Part shown: positions 42,659-53,800 of the stretch, in pieces | How positions within the stretch are numbered: the first letter of the stretch is position 1 | Layout of the letters: each line of letters starts with the position of its first letter | Source of the DNA: Haemonchus contortus | Taxonomy: Eukaryota > Nematoda > Chromadorea > Rhabditida > Trichostrongylidae | Assembly: GCA_000469685.2 (NCBI GenBank) | Contig: LS997562.1 | Coordinates: 20,303,920-20,367,919, forward strand | Length of the DNA stretch: 64,000 nucleotides | Direction: 5' to 3' | Program-made: the position numbers and the translations under genes | The notes under the pieces: model-generated | The model's input: the letters and a program-made list of their open reading frames with translations, nothing else | What the model was told of the DNA's origin: nothing | Databases searched by the model: none

Positions 42659-43892
42659 AAGGGTAAGTAGCGTCAAATAAATTGCCCCAAATTGGTGGCG
42701 CCAAGCATGGTGGCTGGTTTTGTTTACAAAGGGTAAACCTCCCATAGCCTCTGACACCCTCCAATGGTCAAAGAACCAGAAAACTTCTCTTCTTTCAGTA
42801 CAAACCTGTTGGTTGATCCTTTCCTTCAATTTCTGCTAACCACTATTAACTCGAACCTGTTCCTCATCACTGAACTCAATTCCAAACCCAAAGACACCAT
42901 TCATGGCTTTCTCTCTAACCCGTTCCGCCTCATGCCCTTTTACCCTCTTGTCCTTTCATTCATTGGAATTCCTCCTCCACGCCAGTTAATTACTGAAAGC
43001 CGTAGCTCCTTAGAGTCGGTTTAAATGGTTGCGGGCTCTTCAGCGATATTTATTGTTGACGAGCCCAGTGGACAGCTGTGAGCGGGCAATCGGTCTTACC
43101 GTCTTTGACATTCCGCGTGCAATGTCGTCGAATCTCATCCGAAATGCAAAATTCGCTTCAGTTGGCTTTCTTAGGACAACACTGAGCCCTTTCATCTCTG
43201 ATGAACTGCTCCGTCGGCATGCAGCCTGTTGTATCTGTAATGAAGGGAGCGACGGAACAATGAGACGAACAACCTCGGCCAGTCTACCCCCAACGACGAC
43301 GACGACGACGGCAAATAGGACCCAGTTTCATGACATGCTTGTTCCAGATTCCACAGGTATTCGTCACGATACGATGTAGTTGAATACGATCATTACTCTC
43401 CGCGAAATCACATCGACTCAATGCTGTAAAGCCGTCCATTCTTCGAGTTTCGCCCCTTTCTGCACTTTAAATCTCGTTAGGAGCTTTGTTACCCTGAAGA
43501 GGTTTACCCTGGTCTGCGACATTTTTTAAGCCCATTTCGTTCCTTTCCTCTTCAATCTGAGCGGCGGCTTTCTTTCTGTTGCTCACCTACTTTTCTGACA
43601 TTATCGTACTCGTCAGTGGTTTAACCACAGGTATGGTAGGGCCACCTATCGAATAAGTACGTACATCTCTCTATCATTCGATATTATCATTTACTAAGCG
43701 CGTTATAAAGTAGAAGATTCGAATTGATCGGATCAGTTTTCGCGGCCTGGCAAGCACCAACAAACCAGATCATTCAGCTAGCGAGGAAATGGCATCAGGA
43801 GGCTAGTGATGTTGTTATTTACTTATATTTTTTGAAGCATCCAACGATTCTTCCCAAGCTATGCAGAGCAGAAGGAAGAGGCTTTTGACTTA
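42659..43892. other. No gene recognised; short (GAC)n run
   Basis: A GAC/ACG microsatellite lies at about 43,293-43,311. Frames at 42,764-43,379 are unremarkable. Confidence 0.45.
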
Positions 43893-44162
43893 TTCAATAA
43901 GTTTTCCTGTGATACGCACTGCATTCGACTTGCAATCAAAGTCAGAGTGGCCTTTGAATACGTATGTGGCTCATACAATGAATTACTATGGTAAGCCGAT
44001 GTACAAGTCAGTGCTTCTACTCTCCCAAATTGGTCTGGTACCGGTGAACTGGCCACGTAGGGACAGAAGGTAAGTTGGTCTGGAAGAATATTGATCCTGG
44101 CGTCGATCACCGGGCCAGGCTCGTGACAATGCGCCACTTGCCTTCACACTACCCTCGCCCTG
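43893..44162 (-). repeat. tRNA-derived SINE, copy 10
   Basis: Near full-length minus-strand copy. Plus-strand blocks: GCATTCGACTTGCAATC, GTGGCTCATACAATGAATTA, CCGATGTACAAGTCAGTGCT, TCTGGTACCGGTGAACTGG. The head complement reads GGGTAGTGTGAAGGCAAGTG (A-box-like) and GGTGATCGACGCC (B-box-like). Confidence 0.8.
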
Positions 44163-46746
44163 GTTGGGCAAGTAGCCCCGAAAATAGTTAATAGCGATCT
44201 AAATAAGTGCTACAGGATAGAAATGAGAGGGAAATGGCCGGGGAGCTTGAGACTTAGAACAGAAAAAGAGTTTATGGGAAGCGATTAGTACATTATTCTT
44301 GCGAAGGGAGGAACACTTTGGGAAAAGGAGTCACTGAAGATTTATGATCTTTTTTTCGAGTCAAACGCGCCGAATATGCTAAATCTATGTACCATAGTTT
44401 TTCTGGACTTAGCTTGCAGAATAAGCTATGGACGAAGAGACACTTGGTTAGCCTCTGCAGCTGCTCAATTAGTATGTTTTCTGACTCTTTCCTCTACTAC
44501 CGATAAGCCACATTTCCACCTTAGTCCATACCCTGTATATCATCTTTGTTGCTCCCATTCTTTTCCAACATAACCGGAAGTCTATAGATTAAGTAGAAGT
44601 TTAAGTATTACCCGAGTATAACTCGAGTATAACTCGACAGCTCGTGAAGTTACTCTACTAATTCTCATTGGTGCATTGCCACTTCAACCTGCTGTCCACT
44701 TCTTCTTAGGAAGGTGACCGAAGTCAACGGAAAGTGAACACTCGATATGACCAGTATTCTTTAGCCGTCTTACTTTGGCAGAAGAAAAAGATGTTGTGAG
44801 ATCGCTGACCTCACTTTCTCAAACCTTGGATGTGATGTCTGTACTAGATTTTTTACTCTTCAGTTATTGTCCCAACCATTCAAGCCCTACTTTCCCGTTT
44901 CGTGCTCAGCCTTTGACCCAAAACGAGGCTTTGTTTTGCTCCGGGTTTAAATCTTACATGTACCGCTATTGGGTTTCAAGATAAAATGTTGACGCAGTGT
45001 AGTCCATCGGTGACGAGAAAATGAGGAAATCATCGTAGAAAAATTCCGAATTACAAGACTTTTTTTGAACCATTCTATTTCTTAGGCTGGACAAACTTAT
45101 GGCGAAGAAGAGGTTTTTGGACGAGATTTCAATAGCTACCGAGCAAAGTCTATTGACTATAGGCATGTACAATCAAGTGACTGCATTTACAACAAGCGCG
45201 CTCCACTGTGAATGATATCAACCTGTACCATGCCGTCAATCACGTCCTTTTTCCGGAGCATCGACTTGCAACGGGATTGGTTCTTAAGCCCTTATTGCGC
45301 TTTATGTGGTTCATTTTTCGACTGAATTCTGTTCAATGTGGCTTTCTCTAGGGCTACAGCTCCTCACCAAAAGAAAAGCTCCGAAACAACTTTTTCTCGA
45401 TATATGTCTGCCTGGGCTGAGCCCTGGGATTATGCGGCTTCTTTCCCAGAGGGGGAAATTTGTTCTCCGCCTATCTTTGGTATATCACAGGAAGGGAATA
45501 TCGAATTTTGCCTAGAAATGTACAAAAATCAGAAAGTATCGATGTCAAGGAAACCTAAAACATTTCTGCTGATAAGTAATTATCAGTTGAATTAATACTC
45601 GATTAAACCTAGTCATGCTGCCAATAATTTCTCTTTTTAGACCTTTTAATTTTGTCCTTTTTCCGTCTTTCCACCAAAATTTTCCTGACTTCCGCGATTT
45701 CTTTCCCTCTGGCCTGTACTACCGTTCAGCCTATCTGGGATCATCTACGGCCATATATTCATCACCCTACGTAAGCTGGCACGGACTTACGGACTAATCA
45801 ACCACGGCACATTATCTAACGGCCAGCAGGTGGAGTCATCTGACACTCTTCTGCGCCATCATTATTACAGTATCTTAATGGGGTCTGCTAGTGCCGGCTG
45901 CCGTTGCAGAAAGTATTCCGGGCGAACGAGTTTGAAGGCGCTCCGTTCCTCATCGGGTGGCATGGGCATAATGCCGCAGTAAGTCCTTGGGTATTAGCAT
46001 TCGAATGCCCTTTGGGATTTACGATTGTTTAGAGGGCGAACGGGATGGGGAGTGAAACGGGACGACGACGACGGTCTTTTGCCTCTTTACCCCCAGTAAG
46101 CCAACCAGTCAACCGTCAGCCGCCCCATTCGCTGCCGTCCGCCCCCACCACACTATCAAGGTCATTCGGTTCACTCTCCAACGACTGTTACGCATCAGTG
46201 GGGATTCTCGCGGAAAAGTGTCCCAAAGTGCTAAAATCTGGCCCATAACATCCCGATACCCACCTGTACTGAGGTCTCTTATCATTCCTACAGACCATTC
46301 TCCTCACCTTTCTTCGAGATAACTTTCTTCCTATGTCGAAAAATCCGTCTTATATCCCCTGGGCACCCAATTAAGCCTAATTTTCCCGGATTTATGCCCT
46401 TTTTACGTTATAGTTTACAACACCTTCCTAATAACCAGATCTTATCCCGTACCCTTTTCGGTCCTGAATCTCCGTACACCAATGTTTTTCTTCCTTACTT
46501 TCATGAAACTCATTTTTTGAGTTCTATAACTGTTGTTGTTGGCTGTGTTCCAATTTCCAAGTTCCGAGGCAATACGCTTAAACCCCTAATTGTTTTGTTT
46601 GCCTCGCTTTCAGAAGGATTGGCTTTTCATTTTTCAGTTTTTGCCATGTTCCTGCAACCTTTCTTAGTTTTTCGGTTGTTTTGTTATTATTCTTGATCTT
46701 ACTTGGATTATTAGTTTGTCCGGTTGGAAAATTTTAATTCCACGGA
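44163..46746. other. No gene recognised
   Basis: Unassigned. Small direct repeat CGAGTATAACTCGAGTATAA near 44,613. Frames up to 100 codons (46,394-46,696) are Phe/Leu-rich as expected from T-rich DNA. Confidence 0.45.
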
Positions 46747-46955
46747 GCTTGTGTACCGAAAAATGTCGCACTATCATCTTTTGTCTTTGTATGAGGATCG
46801 AATCTCGGATCGATATCAGGGTAAAAATACTGGCTTCTACATCCGTTGGCCCCTGCAAGTCATTGTATAGGCCCTTTACGCATCAAACGCCACTTCGGTC
46901 TCAAATGGAAGTCCAGTGCGTGGCCCATCCCCAAAACGGATTCGATCAAGCCGTT
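46747..46955 (+). repeat. tRNA-derived SINE, copy 11
   Basis: Plus-strand copy with a degraded head (TCGCACTATCATC), a good B box (GAGGATCGAATCTCGG), body ACTGGCTTCTACATCCGTTG, CAAGTCATTGTATAGG, and the 3' end GGCCCATCCCCAAAACGGAT TCGATC. Confidence 0.8.
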
Positions 46956-46963
46956 TCACAGCC

Positions 46964-47090
46964 TTCCCTTCGGACCTGAACTCACTACTACCCATGACAG
47001 AAATGGAAATAATCCACGTTTCCGGCCTTCCCTTCAGATCTGAACTCTATAATGTCCATGAAATATAATATATGGAAATAATCATCCTTT
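46964..47090 (+). repeat. Two-unit direct repeat, about 64-bp period
   Basis: GCCTTCCCTTCGGACCTGAA ... TGGAAATAATC at 46,964-47,022 recurs as GCCTTCCCTTCAGATCTGAA ... TGGAAATAATC at 47,028-47,090. Directly follows SINE copy 11. Confidence 0.75.
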
Positions 47091-49080
47091 TCATCTCACC
47101 CCCACGCTTCCATTGCCTTCCAGTCAATATCCTCGGTACCACCTTGTTTTTCGTTACGTAATACCCTTATTAGGTCCTATTCTTCGGTGATACATACACA
47201 GGTCCAAAGCCAAAGGTCGGCCTTTGATTGTACTGAGGTCTGTGCATATTTTCTAACACATTAGAGTAACGGAACCGACCATCTCATCGTCGTTGTCGTC
47301 ACAATGACTGCCCAAACGGCAAAGATACCGACCCCTTTGCGGTCCCTTTCATCCCTTTTGTATTGGGTCCTTGTTTCCTCGCTTTCGCTAAGTGAATGTG
47401 CACCGAAGAACTGCTGGCCGTCAAAGAATGGACGTGAAAAGTCGAATGGACCCTGATTTTCAACAAAAAAAACCACCTGAATTTCCTGCACGTGAAAGGG
47501 GGGCCAATTCCATTTATGCCATCATCAACTCTCAAAAGCTGCAACATTCAAATACTTCCGTTTGCTTGCCTAATCGATTGGGCAACTATTAGAAAAACTT
47601 TTCTGAAAGTGGTTTTCCTTAGCCTACGAACATCTGCATCAGATTTCATCTATCCTGTTTTCCTTCTATCTCCACAACTATTCTTTCCCAAAAACGACTT
47701 GAATTACGTCGGTTTTTAAGAGGAAAGTTGGTTCTTTGAGGCTTTTTCTAGGCTTTCCAATGTATTTTCCAGACTTTTATATTCAAAAAAATGCTGGTTT
47801 CTTGCACTTCCTTCCCATGTAACTGGTCCGGGAAGTTACAAGTAACTGTAACAAGTAAAGAAGATCCGTAGATGTAACTGGTATATTTTCTAACTCAAGA
47901 AGTAAAAAGACCGAATGACGAACTGAAGTTGAGCTTTCATTCAATGCTGACTTCTAATTAAAGTTTTTGTCAGCTGGGAACTCTACATAACTCGTTTCTG
48001 GTTACTCGAAGGCTGTAGGAAGCATCACTGTATCGGCCACAGACACTGGACTTCACCTTTGAGACAAGCCGATTTCATCTGGTGCCGTTGTCAGTCCGAT
48101 GAGAAGATTGTGAGAATCTAAAGTCTCTGAGTTTTCGCAAGTCACGGTTCAGTTAAGGTATGCATAGGAAGTTGTCCATGGTTTCTGGGATTCGAATCGC
48201 ATTCAATTTGGTATTGATTCCTTGGAAAAATTACTTTATATGTGTCTTTACTACTGTTTTCTGGTCTCACCAATACTGAATCTAGTAGTGCTGTCCATTA
48301 ATATAATTGGTTACGGGATGAAGGCGGCTTAACGGCTTCTTATTTGCTCGCGAAGATCTTCCAAAGGGGAAAGCCCTCAAATGGGGCTTTCATGCGAGCG
48401 CGAAGGAAAACCTGCTGCTTCAAACACTGCTTCATGAAGTACTTCAGTAAAAACTCACACCATAATCATAGTTCGAAGAACATGTCAAGATTTAATCCCA
48501 CCTAGGCAAAACAGCTTTCGTACCCAACAAGGTCGGATTGTTGAAGCCGTACCAAAGTACTTTAGTTGCTCACAAAATGACTCTGCAAGAATTGTCTGAG
48601 CGAAGTACCCATTCAATTGATTCCTAAATCTCGTACCCAAGTCGAAAGCGTGGCGCCTCCCGAATGAGGCTTGTCCCGCCCTCAGCTTTTTTTTGCTGTT
48701 GAACATAATGGAGACTGAAGGGTAGCGTACTGAGGGATTCCCATAACAACACCGTCTGAATAAACAGTTTTTCAATTATTTTACTCGTTATTTTTTGTAT
48801 AGCGACTTCAACAATTCCTCCCACTCCACTCCTGGGATGTGCGAATTCTCCCAGTCGTACCTATGATTCATCGATCCTATTCAGACCTCGAGTGCGGGGT
48901 ACACCGTTGGGGAGTAAGTCGGGTTCTTTGCCCTTCTTATCCCATAGGGCACATTTACCCAACTTATTTTCATACTTTCTGGGATAGGAACATTCCCAGT
49001 TCATGAAGGATCCCTGTGACAGTCGAATCGATAAAATAACCCGTTTATCGATCGATCGTCACTTTGACTAATTGCATGGA
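47091..49080. other. No gene recognised
   Basis: Unassigned. Overlapping frames at 47,261-47,592 on both strands have no recognised content. Confidence 0.45.
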
Positions 49081-49084
49081 TTAT

Positions 49085-49270
49085 CACACCTGCCACGATG
49101 ATGACAACGACCACATAAAGGGAGAGAGAGAGCGAAAGAGAGACATCAACCAGTCGGCGTCGGTCGTCATCACTGCGGCTGCGGTGATGTTATGATGGCG
49201 GTGTGGTGGTGGATCGGCGGCGGCGGACCGACGGACGAAAACGGACGGACGTCGTACACAGCCGTACAGC
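49085..49270. promoter_or_regulatory. CpG-rich island with GA repeat
   Basis: A GAGAGAGAGAG tract (49,120-49,140) is followed by a CpG-dense stretch with CGGCGGCGGACCGACGGACG and GGACGGACG repeats. Composition suggests a promoter or 5'UTR region. On the minus strand a 135-codon frame starting at 49,577 (MNSQSSPSSWNIILAAVACV, hydrophobic at residues 10-30) reads into it. Confidence 0.3.
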
Positions 49271-49768
49271 CCCAATGTTTATCGATTCCTGTACACCTTT
49301 GGGGGGTTTTCATTATCCACCCCGTTGATCGTCGGATCGGATGCTGGTGATAGCCGCCCAGACCCCCTTTTTTTCGTCCCTGCTCAGGATGGATAGCGTG
49401 TGTCGTCGCTTCATGGGGTATGGGGCTGTCGTTATCGACTTCATCTATATTTAATGGATTACTGCATTCAGAAACCTCATTTGGCAGACCGACAACTATT
49501 GTTTGGATCGCAATGTGAACACACGCTACTGCTGCCAGTATTATATTCCAGCTGCTAGGGGATGACTGGCTATTCATTCCATTCCTTCCTCTTCACTAGA
49601 GTTACTCTGTTCGATGATCTGTCTTCGTACGCGCTGGATTCTTCGCTAACAAAGAGCTCAGGAGATTCTCTGACTACGATATGCCTTGTTCATTACCTCG
49701 TAATCTTGTTGGGTAAACAAATAGTAATGATAATGTTAGTAGCAATGGGGTGCGAAGTTTTGGCGTTA

Positions 49769-49965
49769 CTCAATCCGGTTTTCGGGATGCGCCACGCATT
49801 TGACTTCCATCCAGAATTGTAGTGACGTATTGAATGCATCCTTGGCCAACACAATGACTTACGGTGATCAGCTGATGTACAAGTCAATGTTTTTGTCCTC
49901 CCGGACGAGTCTGTTCCAGTCAGCCGGTCCTTGAGGGATGGAAGAGTGGGTTGGTTGGGTTGGCT
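49769..49965 (-). repeat. tRNA-derived SINE, copy 12 (head missing)
   Basis: Minus-strand body and 3' end: plus-strand blocks GGTTTTCGGGATGCGCCACG, CATTTGACTTCCATCCAGAA, GTAGTGACGTATTGAATGCA, ACAATGACTTACGGTGATCA. Lost before the B box. Confidence 0.8.
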
Positions 49966-50267
49966 CTACTTTGCCCCTCTTTTCCAATATCAAATTCGTG
50001 ATGCAATCGACAGCTCATAAATTTTATGGAGAGATTCTCACTGACAAAACATTTGTGTGAAGTTTTGCTTTCCGACAAAAAAGGTCCCAACCAAATGTTC
50101 AAGAAGTCAGCTTCAGACCGTCGCTCAAAAGAATCTTATTGGGCATAGGATAATGCCAAACTTTTGAATATATGAGTTGATTGAAACGATAGTGGTTACC
50201 AGATCAGATCGAACCTCCATGCGATGTTTTTGTTCTGCATTACCCTCCTATAGAAGGGTAAGAGTAG

Positions 50268-50369
50268 AGGGAGTAGAGCGAGGGGAGGGGTGATAGAGGT
50301 GGGGAATTGATGTAGTGTTTGAAGAGCACTTTGGTGCATCAATTCCTTCCCCACTCCCCCCCCCCCCCC
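50268..50369. repeat. Hairpin followed by a 14-C tract
   Basis: GTGGGGAATTGATG (near 50,299) pairs with CATCAATTCCTTCCCCAC (near 50,337), with a loop of about 24 bases, followed by 14 C at 50,356-50,369. The G-rich upstream part (GAGGGGAGGGG) plus the C tract could fold several ways. Confidence 0.7.
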
Positions 50370-50689
50370 TTCGTAGCTGCCTTTTTTACAATCCTAAAAT
50401 GAGAAGTTGGAGATAAATGAATAGCTAATGTCAAAAGAGGCTAAATGAGAATTAAGCAGTATCGGACCCCTAATTGAAATTGGATCCACCACCTCGTTTG
50501 ATAGCCGTATTCAGAATTCCTCTAGGCACCGAAACAACCTTCTAAACATTTACTTGCCCCAGCCTTCGAGCATTTATATTCCACCACATGAATAGATGTT
50601 CGGGCATGGAGCAGTGCCAAGAGACGGGGCTATCACCCAGACGTTCAGACGTTCAGAGGATTAGTACCTCCCTGCATGGGGCAGACCAG

Positions 50690-50805
50690 ACTGCCTCGAG
50701 AGGGTCAGAACTGACTCGAGCACAGGTTTTCCTGATAAGCTTGTGAGTCAAAACGTCACTCACGTCTCTGAATGGACTATGGAATGCACCCTGGGAAGGA
50801 ATCGA
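50690..50805 (+). repeat. Possible SINE remnant, copy 13
   Basis: Weak plus-strand match: AAAACGTCACTCACGTCTCT GAATGG, then a degraded GCACCCTGGGA and ATCGAT end. Listed because the order fits copy 9. Confidence 0.35.
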
Positions 50806-53800
50806 TCATTACCGACCACTTTACATTTTTATTTTTACCTTTTTTTTTACAAAGTGGACGAGTGCATGATTGTAATTACCTTCCTTTAGTGGCGATGAGA
50901 CTTTCACTGATAATATGCTCTCTCCATGGAAACCTTTCAATCGCATAATTTCAGGGTACTTAGAGTTTTTCCATGAAAGCCTTCATAAGCAGTAAATGCC
51001 AGTCAAAGTAAGTTCTGAATGCGACAAAAGGTCATTCATTGTTTCAATACCTCTGCTCATTTTTCGAGTACTCATCAATCGGAACGTTTTCGACATTCTC
51101 TCGTCGTACGATACCCATATCCATAACTCTCTCTCTCTCCAAAAGTCGTAACAGTGTAAAGTTCTGGGAATTCTCCTTTTTTCCGTCGGTTTTTACTTTG
51201 ACGGGAACTTCTGCACAGTCATTTATTCGCTCTACGTCTGCCCAGCTGTTGTCGAGCTGCCCTTTGGTTTTTCTCTAAGCGTCCGGCTCGACAAGAACGT
51301 TCTTCTCAAATTTCCTGCAAACATTTGCTTATTTCTATTTCCTACATCAGCCTCATTACCCACTAATGCTATTGCTTCATTTTTATGAGCATTAAATAGA
51401 TATCGATTGATTTTGACAACTTAAACTGGATTAATATCACATGTAGGAGCGCTTCCCACGGAGCGTCGGGGAATGCGAACTGTGTCAGGCCAAGTGATGT
51501 GATATTCTCCATCACTAATCTCCCAGGTGGACTTACTAGTCTTGAGCTGGTGTGGGAGGACAGTTTGCTGAGTTGATTATAAACTTTTTACAACAGGGTA
51601 TGCTAAGTAAACATCAGTTTACATCCTCTGCCCCAGTGTTGAATCAACTGTTTAAATTAGCCTTCTTTCAGACCCTTTGAGTCATTCTTATGGCTCCTCC
51701 TCAGCTTCGAAACCCGAGCCTTTCCATAAAACAATTTCTCAACCTTTTCGTCGGTTTCCGTCATGCCAACGACGTCAGCGCTCTGAAATTTTCATGTGGA
51801 ACGCGGCCCTGTCTCCCTGTCTCCACTTACCCATTCGTCCCACTTCTCTACTAATGGGCCCCTCATTCTATCCCTAGAGCCACCTTAATTTGCATTTAAC
51901 CTCCCACTCGATCCTGAATATGGCGCGTAGGGATGTTATATCGTACCTACCCTCTCTATGCTGAGCATAATGATCCCTTCAGAAGAGAATGATGGTAATC
52001 TCTTCACAATCTTCATGTCAGTAGCATTCTCCCGAGGCTCATTCTCATCCTCTGGCCATCCCAAACTCATTTTAATGCCTTCCTCGCTAGCCATAAAGCC
52101 GTGTTTTATCTGAGTTTAGACGTTTCGACTGCTCGTCGCCGGCGCCATCGTCCCGACTTCGATGGCTCCAATGGCCTCCCAATGGGTCCCTTAACCGACA
52201 ACAGCTGTTGTGCCGGGGGAAGTGACTCATCGGTCGTGTGTTGTTACACAACTCGTTCGTTGCACACTTGCAGCTGAACGGACCTCCTATCCTTCCGTTC
52301 GAACCCTCCGGCCACCCTTTTTTTCGATTTTTGATTAATAGCTGTACTGTTGGTGCCGAGGCTATTATCCGTCCATAGCAATTCTGTGGATATCATTCAT
52401 TTCAGTGGTTTGGGGAGATTCATGGCACTTTTCGGACAGGTATCCTTCATGCCCGTGCTAGTCGAGTCGGTGCCAGTGCGGGAAGCACTGGGATTTGTCC
52501 TTTGATGGTTGTGTTTGTCAATCGGGCGCTATCATGAGCAGCAGGAACTCCGCTGCGCTGTTTTCACCCCATCTAGGAGTTTAAGGACCCCCCTTACGTC
52601 ACGCTCTACCTAGGTAGGATTGGAACATTATCGGGCCATTACCGGGCCACCTTTTATGCCGCTAAATGATGTAGATCGACTGTCTGAACAACAACATCTT
52701 CTTTGTTGAAGGTAGGGAAACTCGTCCAAGAGCAAAAATCAGCTGCGATATTGGTCATGAACCTGCTAAGGCTAACCCTATGCCTTCTTTCACTACGGAA
52801 ACCCCCTCCGATTGTTGTTTGCCCTTCCGATCGCAATCACATTTCCGATTTTTTTTTTTGTTGTTCAGCTTTTTCGTAGCTAGTTATTTGTTTGTTTATT
52901 CACTCGAAAAATACAACCAAAATCAAATAGATTGATGACTCGCAAGTGAGAAAAAAGTGAAATGAAAAGCAAATAATTGGGAAAGCTACATGGAATTACT
53001 ATAAAAATTGTTGTTTTTCATTACTATTTACTTTTTTCCTTTGAATGATTGTATTGCTTTTTCTTTTCCCCTACTGTATTAGGTGTCGTTCCTATCGGGC
53101 CCTCATCAACTCCTTGGAACTCGGCACTTCCTACTTCATAACTTCTAAATAAGGGTTTGAGGCTTCTCAAATGACTCAAGGTGGGTCCAATTCCTATTGG
53201 GATTAGGTAGTACTGTAGCCTGAAGACAACATTCCGCTACTATTGGGGGCACAAGACTCTACAATGCTCCGGCTCACCGAACACATCCAACTTCAACAGC
53301 CACTGTAACCCAGTCAATAGTATCGAAAGTCTGTTCCCAGTACATCCCATTTCCAATCATTTTCCGAAATAACCCAGAACTGGAATCCAGAGGACGTTAC
53401 TGTCTACTACTGTCCCAAAATAGACGTCTAGGCTATCGGTTACTGCTTGATGGCCGTGACTGACCACACGACGTCGGACTTCAAAAGTAAATTGATTTTC
53501 AGAGTAGCTGAAAACAAACGTCTACCATCACTGAAAAACGATACTTCACGTTCGTTTTTGACGTCTCGGGGCTCCGATATCACATAACAAACAATTTCCC
53601 CCACGTTGTTGTGGGTCAAGGTCTTCGAGCAGGGCTATAGTCCTTACTCCTGCTAACTACGTCCTTTTTTCCTAAGACTGTTACATCTCCTCAACTTCAC
53701 AACCGTCTTTTTTTTCTGAACATGTAAAAATAAAGCTTGCCTGGGAGAGTAGGAGGGTCGTTCGGGTGCCTGTCTAATGGGAAGAACCGTTCAAACGAAA

